Below are positions 1 through 9,380 of a stretch of 64,000 nt of DNA, in pieces; the first letter of the stretch is position 1, and the number at the start of each line of letters is the position of its first letter. The position numbers and the translations under genes are program-made. The stretch covers positions 83,536 through 147,535 of the forward strand of contig WRIL01000001.1 in the NCBI GenBank assembly GCA_009782775.1, in the 5' to 3' direction. The notes below the pieces were generated by a model. It was not told the origin of the DNA. It made no database searches and saw only the letters and a list, made by a program, of their open reading frames with translations. This DNA is from Desulfovibrionaceae bacterium. Lineage in GTDB: Bacteria > Desulfobacterota > Desulfovibrionia > Desulfovibrionales > Desulfovibrionaceae.

Positions 1-3000
1 TGCCTGACGGCGCGGTTATTTCCAGCGCCGACTTCCTGGCCAGCATGGATATTGACGTGACCACCGCCGCCGGGGATATGGGCGCCACCGGGCGGCTGAA
101 CCCTTACAACGACGACGCCGGCGCCCTTTTCGGAGCTGAAGGCCTTGACCGGCTGGGCGCGGGCAACGGCCTGGGAGGCTGGGGCGATGGCCTTGGCGAT
201 TACGGTCAGTTGGGAGAGGGCGAGCTGGATCTGGGCGATCCGGTGGCCCTTGCCATTATTGCGGGTAATTTGGACGAAGCCACCCTGGGCACGGCGGTGA
301 CCGGCACTTTCAGCTTTAATTTCGGGCCGGACGGCCCCTCTCCGGCTCAGCCCTTTTCCTGGACTCAGCCGGCCGATAACCAGTGGACCAGCCACGGCGA
401 GAGCCTGATATGGGAAGTGAGCGCCGACGGCCTTACCCTCACCGGCCATACCGGCGACATAAACGACCCGGTCATTGTCTTCCAGGCCACAGGCGCGGGG
501 GCGGATGGCATTCCCACGGGCTATACAATCATCCAGTCTAAACCCCTGGATCATCCGTACGCGGGCGAAGGCGATGCGGGCCGGGACATCATGAACCTGG
601 AAGCGGGCTATGTGATCCGGGACTTCAACGGCGACGAGAGCGCCGCTGCTTTCACAGTGGGCGTTATCGACGATGTGCCGGTAGTCGTTGCTCAGGAAAC
701 TCCGCTGGAACTGTACGAAGCCGGCCTCGCTCAGGGCGAAAATCCGTCCACGGAAGGCACACTTAGCCTGAACTTCGGGGCGGATGGCCCGGCGGGTGAA
801 GGCGCTTTCGCCTGGCAGGCCCCGACCGCAGATTATCTCAGCGGCGGCGAGGAAGTAGCGTGGAAAGTCAGCGCCGATGGCCTTACCCTCACCGGCTATA
901 TCATCGTTGACAATGAAGAGTCTACGGTCATTGAAATTGTGGGCGCGATGAATAATACTAATGACGAACTCACATATACAATCACCCAGTATAGGCCTCT
1001 GGATCATCCGGATCCGGGCGCGGATCCCTTGGATCTTGACTTTGGCTATATACTCACGGACTACGATGGCGACACGGCTGCCGGAACTCTAACGCTCACC
1101 GTTATTGACGACATCCCGAAGGGCGTGAACGAAGCCGCGCTCTCAATGAACGAAGCCGACCTCGCCTCCGGCCCTGTAACGGTGGGCGGGAACTTCACTT
1201 TCGACTACGGCGCGGATGGCCCGGCTAAGGATAAGCCTTTCTCATGGGACGAGGTTGCCAATCAGCCCGCCGAACTCAAAGCTCTTGCCAGCGGCGGCGT
1301 GCAACTGACCTGGGAAGTAAGCCTCGACGGCCTCACCCTCACCGGGCATACCGGCGACATCAATGATCCGGTTCTGGTGTACCAAGCAAATCTTGGTGCG
1401 GACGGCAAGGGTGGCTATACCATCACTCTGCACCGGCCCCTGGATCATCCGGATCCGGGCGCGGATCCCCTGGATCTTGCCTATGTGCGCTATGTGCTTA
1501 AAGACGGCGACGGCGACTACAGCACCGGATCCGTCACGCTTACCGTTATTGACGATGTGCCCACGCCTTCCCCCCTTCCGGACGCCACCCTGAACGAAGC
1601 CGATATTGCCGCTGGCCTGGCGGTCATAACCGGCAGCTTGGACCTGAAAGATTATGGCGCGGACGGACCGTTTGGAGCAAACACCTGGCAGGTGGGGGAA
1701 TATTCCGAAGCCTTCCACTGGGTTGCGCCGGAAGGCGATTTTCACAGCGGCGGGCAGCTTGTCGAATGGGCCTATAACGACAACGGCCAGGGCATGTTCG
1801 GCTTTATCAACGGCGACCCGTCCGACATAGTCATTGTCTTCAAGATGACTTCCTGGGATCAGGCCAGCGGCGCTCCCCTAAGCTACGAAATTACCCTGCG
1901 CCAGCCTCTGGATCATCCGAAGGCCGGAGACAGTAACGACCCCGCCAGCAGAGACCCTCTGGAACTCAACGTGAGTTACACCCTCAAGGATTTTGACGGC
2001 GACACCAACACCGGCACTCTCACGGTTACGGTCATTGACGACGTGCCCACGGCTAATCCCATAGTGATAGCGGATGCGTTTAACGAAGCCGACCTTCTTG
2101 TTAACGGCAAAATAGCGACCGAGGGCGTCATTTCCAAGTCCGACTTCGGTGCGGACGGCCCGGCAAAGAGCGGCGCTTTCGCCTGGGTAGAGCCGGAAGC
2201 CGGCGAATACCAGGCCAAGCTCCTTGGCGAAAAAGGCGATTACCAGGACGTACAGTGGAGATCCACCGGCGAGAGCATGAACGGCTACATAGTAGTGGAC
2301 GGCAAAGAAGTGCTGGTCGTTACCTACAGGGCCGCCTGGACCGCTGACGGCGACGTGAAATACTTTATCACCCAGTTGCAGCCCATGAAGCATGACGGCG
2401 TTGATGCGCTGGACATCGTTGTGAAGTACACCCTCACGGACGCTGACGGCGACTACAGCACCAACTCTCTCACGCTCACCATCAATGACGGAGCGCCCAC
2501 GGTTCCCGACCCGATTGAGATTACATTTAAAGAATCCGACATTTATGCTAACGGCAAAACAGCGGCCGAAGGGCTTATCCCCAAGTCCTCCTTCGGCGCG
2601 GACGGTCCGGCAAAGGACGGCGCTTTCGCCTGGGAAGTGCCGACGGAAAAAATCGAGGCCAAGCTCCTCAACGGCGATGGCGACTACCAGGCAGTGCAGT
2701 GGAGATCCACCGGCGAAGCCATGAACGGCTATATAGTAGTTGACGGCAAGGAAGAGCTGGTCGTTACCTACAGGGCCGCCTGGACCGCTGACGGCGACGT
2801 GAAATACTTTGTCACCCAGTTGCACCCCATGAAGCATGACGGCGTTGATACGCTGGACATCGTTGTGAAGTACACCCTCACGGACGCTGACGGCGATACG
2901 GTTCCCGGCACTTTCAAGATCGCCGTCATTGACGACGCGCCCACCGCCGTGAACGATTATGCCACCTTTAGCCACGTTGAAGGCGGCGGCATGGCGGGGG

Positions 3001-4232
3001 ACATCGTCATAGAGTCCGGCGGTCTCACCGGCAATAACCCCTATGGCGATGGCATCAGCTTCGGCGATTGCTTCGGCGGCGTTGCCGATATTGCGGCTCT
3101 GAAAGCGCAAGCGCAAAACGACACTTTTGTTGACGTCGCTTCGTTAACCGGAGCGCAACTGCAAGCTGTTCTTTCCAACCCGGCCAATGCGGGCAAGATA
3201 GTGATTTACAACGGCGATCTCACTCTTCCGTCTGGCGGGTTCACTCTTTCTCTGCCCGCTGACGTCATTCTTATCGTTAACGGCAATTTAACCGCTCAGG
3301 GCAATAACGGCCTGACCATCGGCGGCTTCCTCTATGTCACGGGCGCATGCACAGTAGGCGGTAGCGGCAATACCATACTTGACGGCGGCGCCCTGGCTAT
3401 AGGCGGCTCACTCACCTTAAACGGCACAACGCTCAACGTGAACGCTGGTGCCTATGGAGACCCCAACGACCCCGCCTTCACCATCACGATCCCTGGGGGT
3501 GAACCCATCCCCGGCACAGCCGTGTGGGAATGCAACATCCTGGGCAATGACAATTTCGGAGCGGACGGCTTCGGCTACCTGGATATCGCCGACAAAGACG
3601 GCAATATCTTCAGGTTTGATTACGAAGGCAGCGTCTTTAAGAATCCCGATGGCGCCAATGAGGAAATCACTGGCCCTGAAGTCGCAATTAATGGCGAATA
3701 CGGAACCCTGACCGTTACCCTCGACCCCAACGGAAAGTACACCCACACCTACGAATACAAAGTGGATGACCCAGGCACGATTAAAGACGCGCAACAAGAG
3801 GTGTTCGAGTACACGCTGGTCGACAGGGACGGCAGCAATTCCGATGCCAAGTTGATCGTCGACTTCGATGCTTATAACGGAAAGACATACGACTCCCAGG
3901 ACGGCATCATGGTAAACGATGGCATCGGTACCGATGGCCTAGTGGACTTCATGATGGGTGTCGACGATGTGTATAGCTTGTCCGGACTCTTCAGCGTTGA
4001 GATAATCGGCCTGACAGGAACCGAGACTATGACCAGCCTGACAGAGTTGGGTGATTTGAGTGTGTTCTCCGTCGGTGGAACGGAACAGGTATTGGTGGAA
4101 TTGGGCGACGCCAAGTGGGAAATCACGGATCACTCGGTGTCCGTCAACGGTGAGCACTACGTACAATTGCACCACAATGAAACACAAATAGACATCCTGG
4201 TACAGCAGCAGGTTCTGTACACCCAGTCCTGA
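1..4232 (+). CDS. Giant T1SS-143 repeat adhesin, 3' part
   Basis: The reading frame is open from the left edge (first full codon at base 3), so this is the C-terminal about 1,409 residues of a larger protein. The first in-frame ATG (45) is probably internal. Six tandem units of about 135-160 residues are visible, each with a GADGP motif, DGLTLTGHTGD-like and PLDHP motifs, and ending in a D-G-D stretch and VIDD(V/I)P. These resemble the T1SS-143 / DUF5801 repeats of large surface proteins exported by type 1 secretion. After the repeats, about bases 3090-3480 encode a serine- and glycine-containing segment rich in regularly spaced beta-strand-like residues, then further beta-rich domains and a C-terminal region of unknown type. 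I see no GGxGxDxL calcium nonapeptides in this part. The next three genes encode a matching TolC/ABC/HlyD exporter, so a secreted or cell-surface adhesin is the best reading. Confidence 0.85.
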   Translation, partial: PDGAVISSADFLASMDIDVTTAAGDMGATGRLNPYNDDAGALFGAEGLDRLGAGNGLGGWGDGLGDYGQLGEGELDLGDPVALAIIAGNLDEATLGTAVTGTFSFNFGPDGPSPAQPFSWTQPADNQWTSHGESLIWEVSADGLTLTGHTGDINDPVIVFQATGAGADGIPTGYTIIQSKPLDHPYAGEGDAGRDIMNLEAGYVIRDFNGDESAAAFTVGVIDDVPVVVAQETPLELYEAGLAQGENPSTEGTLSLNFGADGPAGEGAFAWQAPTADYLSGGEEVAWKVSADGLTLTGYIIVDNEESTVIEIVGAMNNTNDELTYTITQYRPLDHPDPGADPLDLDFGYILTDYDGDTAAGTLTLTVIDDIPKGVNEAALSMNEADLASGPVTVGGNFTFDYGADGPAKDKPFSWDEVANQPAELKALASGGVQLTWEVSLDGLTLTGHTGDINDPVLVYQANLGADGKGGYTITLHRPLDHPDPGADPLDLAYVRYVLKDGDGDYSTGSVTLTVIDDVPTPSPLPDATLNEADIAAGLAVITGSLDLKDYGADGPFGANTWQVGEYSEAFHWVAPEGDFHSGGQLVEWAYNDNGQGMFGFINGDPSDIVIVFKMTSWDQASGAPLSYEITLRQPLDHPKAGDSNDPASRDPLELNVSYTLKDFDGDTNTGTLTVTVIDDVPTANPIVIADAFNEADLLVNGKIATEGVISKSDFGADGPAKSGAFAWVEPEAGEYQAKLLGEKGDYQDVQWRSTGESMNGYIVVDGKEVLVVTYRAAWTADGDVKYFITQLQPMKHDGVDALDIVVKYTLTDADGDYSTNSLTLTINDGAPTVPDPIEITFKESDIYANGKTAAEGLIPKSSFGADGPAKDGAFAWEVPTEKIEAKLLNGDGDYQAVQWRSTGEAMNGYIVVDGKEELVVTYRAAWTADGDVKYFVTQLHPMKHDGVDTLDIVVKYTLTDADGDTVPGTFKIAVIDDAPTAVNDYATFSHVEGGGMAGDIVIESGGLTGNNPYGDGISFGDCFGGVADIAALKAQAQNDTFVDVASLTGAQLQAVLSNPANAGKIVIYNGDLTLPSGGFTLSLPADVILIVNGNLTAQGNNGLTIGGFLYVTGACTVGGSGNTILDGGALAIGGSLTLNGTTLNVNAGAYGDPNDPAFTITIPGGEPIPGTAVWECNILGNDNFGADGFGYLDIADKDGNIFRFDYEGSVFKNPDGANEEITGPEVAINGEYGTLTVTLDPNGKYTHTYEYKVDDPGTIKDAQQEVFEYTLVDRDGSNSDAKLIVDFDAYNGKTYDSQDGIMVNDGIGTDGLVDFMMGVDDVYSLSGLFSVEIIGLTGTETMTSLTELGDLSVFSVGGTEQVLVELGDAKWEITDHSVSVNGEHYVQLHHNETQIDILVQQQVLYTQS
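264..2930 (+). repeat. Six tandem adhesin repeat units
   Basis: Unit boundaries, set at the recurring DD(V/I/A)P or DGAP motif, fall at about 264, 669, 1107, 1551, 2037, 2487 and 2931, giving units of roughly 405-486 bases. The fifth and sixth units are almost identical at the DNA level over about 2251-2466 and 2695-2910, which points to a recent internal duplication. The earlier units are more diverged. Confidence 0.85.
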
Positions 4233-4268
4233 TCCCTTTCCAGGTCAGGGCTGTTTTTGGTCACTTTA

Positions 4269-4305
4269 CAGCCGGCCGGGCTCCATCCGGGGCCCCGGCC
4301 GGCTG
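4269..4305 (+). terminator. 12-bp GC hairpin between adhesin and exporter genes
   Basis: CAGCCGGCCGGG (4269-4280) pairs perfectly with 4294-4305 around a 13-base loop. No U-tract follows on the plus strand, so it is not a standard intrinsic terminator. It may act as an mRNA processing or stability element that separates expression of the adhesin from its exporter. Confidence 0.45.
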
Positions 4306-4346
4306 GCGTGAATATAAAAATAATAACCCTTACCTGGAGTTTCAAC

Positions 4347-5708
4347 ATGCGCCTACTTGTCTCCTCCCTGTTCTGCCTCGGCCTTCTCCTGCCCGGCGCG
4401 GCCCTGGCCGCCTCCAAAACCCCGCAGACCAGCCTGAAAGACAGCGTGAACATGACCCTGCGGTACAACCCCAGCCTGAAAGTCATGCAGGAGTCACGGC
4501 AGGCGGCCGAATTTGACCGCCGCCGCGCCGACAGCGGCTTCATGCCCTCCCTGACTCTGAGCGGGGCGGTGGGGGCGGAGCAATACAGCGATATCAGCAG
4601 CCGCGATCCGGCCAGGCGCGCCAATATCACCAAAGACGACAAGACCTTTTACGAGCGCGCCAACTACACCCTGACCCTTAGCCAGCCGATCTTCAGCGGC
4701 TTATCCTCGGTCAACCGGGCCAACATGGCCGACTCCATGCTGACCTCGGCCGAGCAACGCCTGCTGGACAACGCCGAAGCCCTGGCCCTGGACGCGATCC
4801 TGGCCCACATGGAACTGGAGCGCCAGAAGAAGCTCCTGGCCCTGGCCCTGGCCAACGTGGAAAACCACCGCAATATCCTGAAATCCCAGTCTGACCGCCA
4901 GGAGGCCGGGGCCGCCGCCCGTTCGGATGTGACCCAGACCCAGGCCCGCCTGGCGCGGGCGGAAAGCACCTTGGTGGAAACCCGGCTGGCTTACGAGACC
5001 GCGGAACTGAACTATTACAACCTTACCGGCTTCATGCCGGCCTCCCTGGCCCCGGTAAGCTCCCCCAAGCTGGCCCTGAACGACGTGAAAAACTTCCAGG
5101 AACTGGCCCTGCAAAAAAACCCCAAGATCCTGGCTTCCCAGGCGGACATAGGCGCCCGCCGCTACCAGCGGGAGATGAACCGCGGCTCATTCGCTCCGAC
5201 CATCTCCCTTGACCTCAGCCACAACCTGGACCATTACCCCACCTCCACCCTCTCCTACGTCCGGGACAACGCGGTCATGCTCCGGGGCACCTGGGTGCTC
5301 TTCAACGGCAACTACGACCACTACACCCTGAAAGGCGACAACGCCCGCATCCGCCAGGGCAACATGGAACTGGCCGGCCTGAGGGACAATCTCAACAAGG
5401 AAGTGGCCGCGACCTGGAAAGCCTGGCGCGCCGCCAAGGAACAGAGCTCCACCTATGCCAGCGCGGTTGACTACAACAACCAGACCAGCCAGATGTACCT
5501 GGACCAGTTCAACGCCGGCCAGCGCTCCCTCCTGGATATCCTGGACTCGGAGAACGAGCTCTTCAGCAACTCCCTGATGCTGGTGAGCGCGCAGATGAGC
5601 GAAATTTCCGCCCAATACCGGCTCCTGGCCCTCAGCGGCGGGCTCCTGGATTTCCTGGGCGTGGAACGCAAAGAACTCGCGCCGCAGACCAGCGGAGATG
5701 ACGAGTAA
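4347..5708 (+). CDS. TolC-family outer membrane efflux protein of T1SS
   Basis: 453 residues. The ATG at 4347 is preceded by a TGGAG ribosome-binding site and opens a classical signal peptide (MRLLVSSLFCLGLLLPGAALAA). The body has the two-fold helical layout of TolC/LapE proteins: long alanine-, leucine- and glutamate-rich coiled coils, an early 'SLTLSGAVGAEQYSD' strand and a late 'DQFNAGQRSLLDILDSENEL' stretch, which is typical of T1SS outer membrane channels. It lies between the adhesin and the ABC transporter and overlaps the transporter by 11 bases, so it is the outer-membrane pore of this exporter. A longer frame from 4257 exists but would bury the signal peptide. Confidence 0.93.
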   Translation: MRLLVSSLFCLGLLLPGAALAASKTPQTSLKDSVNMTLRYNPSLKVMQESRQAAEFDRRRADSGFMPSLTLSGAVGAEQYSDISSRDPARRANITKDDKTFYERANYTLTLSQPIFSGLSSVNRANMADSMLTSAEQRLLDNAEALALDAILAHMELERQKKLLALALANVENHRNILKSQSDRQEAGAAARSDVTQTQARLARAESTLVETRLAYETAELNYYNLTGFMPASLAPVSSPKLALNDVKNFQELALQKNPKILASQADIGARRYQREMNRGSFAPTISLDLSHNLDHYPTSTLSYVRDNAVMLRGTWVLFNGNYDHYTLKGDNARIRQGNMELAGLRDNLNKEVAATWKAWRAAKEQSSTYASAVDYNNQTSQMYLDQFNAGQRSLLDILDSENELFSNSLMLVSAQMSEISAQYRLLALSGGLLDFLGVERKELAPQTSGDDE

Positions 5709-7932
5709 ACCGGAGGCCCCCGCCGCCTCCACTCCCGCCTCTGCCGCCGCTTCTGGAGGCCAGACCGGCGAGGGCGTGCGCCTTGACCGGCGCAAACCCT
5801 CGCCGCTGGTCCCTTCGCAGGTGGACTACATGCCCCTGCTCCTGCGCAGCCTGTCCACGCTGATCCGGCTGAAGGGCAAGGCGGTTTCCCCGCAATTTCT
5901 CATGGCCGGCCTGGCCGGGGCCACGGTCACCGCCGACGCCTGCCTGCGGGCCGCGGCCCGTTGCGGCTTCCAGGCGAAAATCATGCACCGGCCGGCCCTG
6001 GCGGACATCTCGCCCCTGACCATGCCCTGCATTCTCCTCTTGAAAGGCGACAAGGTCTGCACCCTGCTCCGCCTGAACGAGGAAGAGGCGGAGCTGATCT
6101 GGCCGGAGCACGGAGAAGAAGCCAGCAGGCTGCCACGGGCCAGTCTGGAGGAACAATACGCAGGCTTCGTGGTCTTCGGAACCCTGGAGAACCGGGCGGA
6201 CGCCAGGATCGAAAAGCTGGCCCTGACCAAAAAACGGGGCTGGTTCTGGGACGCGCTCATCCACTTCACCCCCATTTACCGCCATGTGGCCGCGGCCAGC
6301 GTGATCGTCAACCTGATCGCCGTGGCCAGCCCCCTCTTCGTCATGAACGTCTATGACCGGGTGGTGCCGAACAATGCCATCGAGACGCTCTGGGTGCTGG
6401 CCCTCGGCATAACCGTGGCCTATATCTTTGATTTTATCCTGAAAAATCTGCGCACGCATTTTGTGGACGTGGCCGGGCGCAACGCCGACGTGATCCTTTC
6501 CGGCGCGCTCCTGGACAAGGTGCTGACCATGCGTATGGACGCCAAGCCGGAATCTACCGGGGCTCTGGTCAACAACCTGCGCGAATTTGAATCCCTGCGC
6601 GAATTCTTCAGTTCGAGTTCCCTCCTGGCCCTGGTGGACCTGCCATTTTTGTTCCTCTTTCTGGGGATCATCTGGCTGATCGGCGGGCCGCTGGTCTTTT
6701 TGCCGATCTTGGCCATGCCGGTAATCCTGGGGGCCGGGTTCATCCTGCAATTCCGGGTCAAGCGCGCCGCCGAGCGCGGCTACAAGCACAACATGCAGAA
6801 AAACGCCCTGCTGACGGAGATCGTAGGCGGGCTGGAAACGGTCAAGAGCAACATGGCCGAAAGCCGCATGCAGCGCCTCTGGGAAGAAGTGGTGCATATC
6901 TCGGCCGAGGCCTCCATGGATTCGCACAAGGAGCACAGCCTGGCCGTTTCCCTCTCCACCACCGTCACCCAGATCGTCACCGTGGCCATGGTGGTCTGGG
7001 GGGTATACCTGATCGGCGAAAACCGGCTGACCATGGGGGGGCTGATCGGCTGCAACATCCTCCTGGGCCGGGCCATGGCCCCCCTGCTGCAAATGTCCGC
7101 CCTGCTCACCCGCCTGCAAAACTCCCTGGTTTCCCTGGCCGCGCTTAACACGATCATGGCCCTGCCTTCAGAAGACCAGAATGAGCAGGGGAGCATGGAT
7201 TTCGGGCATCTGCAACCGGCCTTCAGCCTGGAAGAGGTCAGCTTCACTTACCCAGGCGCGGAACGCCGCGCCCTGGAAAAGATCAGCCTGAAGATCCAGG
7301 CCGGGGAACGGGTGGGGGTCATCGGACCCATGGGTTCCGGCAAGAGCACCCTCGGCAAGCTCCTGCTCGGCCTGTACCAGCCGGAGGAAGGCGCGGTGAA
7401 GCTGGACGGGGTGGATATACGCCAGCTTTCCACCGCGGACGTGCGCGGCCGGGTGGGGGTGCTGCCGCAGGATTCCGTGCTCTTTTACGGCACGGTGCGC
7501 GACAACATTACCCTGGGCGACCCCACAGTGCCGGATCACCTGATCGTGCGGGCCGCCAGCCTCTCCGGAACCCTGGACTTCATCCGCGCCCACCCGTCCG
7601 GTTTCGGCGCCCAGGTGGGGGAGCAGGGCCGCAACCTTTCCGGCGGCCAGCGCCAGGCCGTGGCCCTGGCCCGCGCCCTGGCCCGCGACCCGGAAATCCT
7701 CCTCCTGGACGAACCCACCAGCAACATGGACATCGCTTCAGAGGCCGTGGTGCAACACCGGCTCCAGACGATCATCAAGGGCAAGACCCTGGTCCTGATC
7801 ACCCACCGCATGAGCATGCTCAAGATGGTGGACCGGCTGGTGGTCGTGGAAAACAGCCGCGTCACCCACGACGGCCCCAGGGATGAAGTGCTGAAATCTT
7901 TACAGGCGCGCAGGACAAGGGGCGCGAAATGA
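5698..7932 (+). CDS. T1SS ABC transporter with degenerate C39 domain (LapB-like)
   Basis: 744 residues. Residues about 40-165 form a C39 peptidase-like domain in which the expected catalytic cysteine site reads VDYMPLLL with no Cys, as in LapB/HlyB-type chaperone-like domains. Residues about 175-450 are the membrane-spanning exporter domain. The nucleotide-binding domain carries Walker A GPMGSGKST (about residue 542), signature NLSGGQRQA, Walker B ILLLDEPTSNMD and the H-loop ITHRMS. It is an inner-membrane exporter that powers secretion of the upstream adhesin. The start overlaps the end of the TolC gene, and the stop overlaps the adaptor start (ATGA). The dead protease domain means the substrate is not cleaved at a double-glycine leader by this protein. 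Confidence 0.95.
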   Translation: MTSKPEAPAASTPASAAASGGQTGEGVRLDRRKPSPLVPSQVDYMPLLLRSLSTLIRLKGKAVSPQFLMAGLAGATVTADACLRAAARCGFQAKIMHRPALADISPLTMPCILLLKGDKVCTLLRLNEEEAELIWPEHGEEASRLPRASLEEQYAGFVVFGTLENRADARIEKLALTKKRGWFWDALIHFTPIYRHVAAASVIVNLIAVASPLFVMNVYDRVVPNNAIETLWVLALGITVAYIFDFILKNLRTHFVDVAGRNADVILSGALLDKVLTMRMDAKPESTGALVNNLREFESLREFFSSSSLLALVDLPFLFLFLGIIWLIGGPLVFLPILAMPVILGAGFILQFRVKRAAERGYKHNMQKNALLTEIVGGLETVKSNMAESRMQRLWEEVVHISAEASMDSHKEHSLAVSLSTTVTQIVTVAMVVWGVYLIGENRLTMGGLIGCNILLGRAMAPLLQMSALLTRLQNSLVSLAALNTIMALPSEDQNEQGSMDFGHLQPAFSLEEVSFTYPGAERRALEKISLKIQAGERVGVIGPMGSGKSTLGKLLLGLYQPEEGAVKLDGVDIRQLSTADVRGRVGVLPQDSVLFYGTVRDNITLGDPTVPDHLIVRAASLSGTLDFIRAHPSGFGAQVGEQGRNLSGGQRQAVALARALARDPEILLLDEPTSNMDIASEAVVQHRLQTIIKGKTLVLITHRMSMLKMVDRLVVVENSRVTHDGPRDEVLKSLQARRTRGAK

Positions 7933-9380
7933 CCGCACAAGACCTGCTGGCCGGAATAAAAACGCTCCTGAAGGGCAAAAAGGATGCCCCCGCCTTGCCC
8001 GACGGGGGGAGATCCGACCTCCTGCCCGGAGAACTGCCCTACACCAGAGCGCACATGGCGGCCTTTTCCCGCCTGCCCACGGCCCAGTCGCGCAGGCTCT
8101 CGGTCTGCATCATCGTCTTCGTGCTCTTCATGATCATCTGGGCGGCCCTGGCCTACGTGGATGAAGTGACCCACGCCGAAGGGCAGGTCATCGCCGCCCA
8201 GCGCCTACAGGCCATCCAGAACCTCGAAGGCGGCATCCTGAACGATCTCCTGGTGCGGGAAGGGCAGATTGTCGCCCAGGGAGACCTCCTGGCCAGGCTG
8301 GACAACGAAAGCGCGGCCAGCAGCTACCGCGACGCCCTGCACCGCGCCCTGGAGCACCAAGCTTCCATCCTGCGCCTGCGGGCGGAACTGGCGGACGAAG
8401 AGCCGGTTTTTCCCACAGACGCAGCTCGCTGGCTGAGCGGGCTTATGGACGCGAGCATCAGCGCGGATATTGAAAGCTGGGCCAAAAACGTTTTTGAGGA
8501 CCAGACCGCGACCTGGCGGGCGCGCCAGGGGCAGCGCGAGGCCGAGCTGATGCTGTTGCGCGCCCAGCATGACCAAAGGAGGCATGAGCTGGAAGAACAG
8601 CGCGTGCGCCGCCGCCAACTCGAAGCCAACCTGGAGATCTCCCAGGAAAAGATACGGGTGATTACCCCGCTGGCGGAAAGCGGCAGCTATTCCAAGGTGG
8701 ATTTTCTGAACCTGCAAAGCCAGGTGATCTCTTTGCAAGGTGAACACGATTCCCTGCTGGCCTCTGAACCCAGGATCAGGGCGGCGGTGGAAGAGACGGA
8801 ACGGCGCATCGCCTTCCGCGAGGCGGAACTGGCCACGGCCATGACCGATGAAATCAACCGCCGCCGCCTGGAACTCGCCTCCCTGCGCGAAACCTTGAGC
8901 GCCGGGGGCGACCGGGTCAGCCGGACGGAACTCTTCTCTCCGGTGCGCGGGGCCGTGCGCCAGATTTACATCAATACCGTTGGCGGCGTGGTCAAGCCCG
9001 GAGAATCGATCATGGACATCGTGCCCCTGGAGGGCGCTCTACTGGTGGAAGCCAAGGTACGGCCAGCGGACGTGGCCTTCCTGGAAATAGGCCAGCCGGC
9101 CATGGTCAAAATCTCGGCCTATGACTTTTCAATTTACGGCGGCCTGCCCGGCAAGTTGGAACAAATCAGCGCCGACACCATCGAGGATCGACGCGGCGAG
9201 GTCTTTTACCAGGTGCGGGTGCGCACCGAAAGCAACGCCATCGTTTACCAGGGAAAAGAACTGGATATCATGCCCGGAATGCTCGCCACCGTGGACATCC
9301 TCCACGGCAAGAAAAGCATCCTGGACTATATCCTCAAACCCGTGCTCAAGGCCCGGCAGCGGGCCTTGCGGGAGAGGTGA
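7929..9380 (+). CDS. HlyD-family T1SS membrane fusion protein
   Basis: 483 residues. A cytoplasmic N-terminus is followed by one membrane segment (about residues 55-77, LSVCIIVFVLFMIIWAALAYV). Next come a biotinyl-lipoyl-like half ('EGQVIAAQRLQAIQNLEGG'), a long charged coiled coil (about 130-320) and a beta-barrel part ending in 'GMLATVDILHGKKSILDYI', a signature near the HlyD C-terminus. It bridges the ABC transporter and the TolC-like channel. The start overlaps the ABC gene by four bases (ATGA). Its 3' end overlaps, tail to tail, the end of the BMP-family gene on the other strand (9346-9380). Confidence 0.95.
   Translation: MTAQDLLAGIKTLLKGKKDAPALPDGGRSDLLPGELPYTRAHMAAFSRLPTAQSRRLSVCIIVFVLFMIIWAALAYVDEVTHAEGQVIAAQRLQAIQNLEGGILNDLLVREGQIVAQGDLLARLDNESAASSYRDALHRALEHQASILRLRAELADEEPVFPTDAARWLSGLMDASISADIESWAKNVFEDQTATWRARQGQREAELMLLRAQHDQRRHELEEQRVRRRQLEANLEISQEKIRVITPLAESGSYSKVDFLNLQSQVISLQGEHDSLLASEPRIRAAVEETERRIAFREAELATAMTDEINRRRLELASLRETLSAGGDRVSRTELFSPVRGAVRQIYINTVGGVVKPGESIMDIVPLEGALLVEAKVRPADVAFLEIGQPAMVKISAYDFSIYGGLPGKLEQISADTIEDRRGEVFYQVRVRTESNAIVYQGKELDIMPGMLATVDILHGKKSILDYILKPVLKARQRALRER

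Noticed and set aside
1878..3116. Long open frame on the minus strand across the adhesin repeats
   Set aside because: It mirrors the repetitive codons of the plus-strand adhesin, has no start with an SD, and its residues show no domain.
5632..7119. 495-codon open frame antisense to the ABC transporter
   Set aside because: Composition is His/Gln/Gly/Asp-rich as in GC-rich shadow frames; the plus-strand protein has all ABC motifs.
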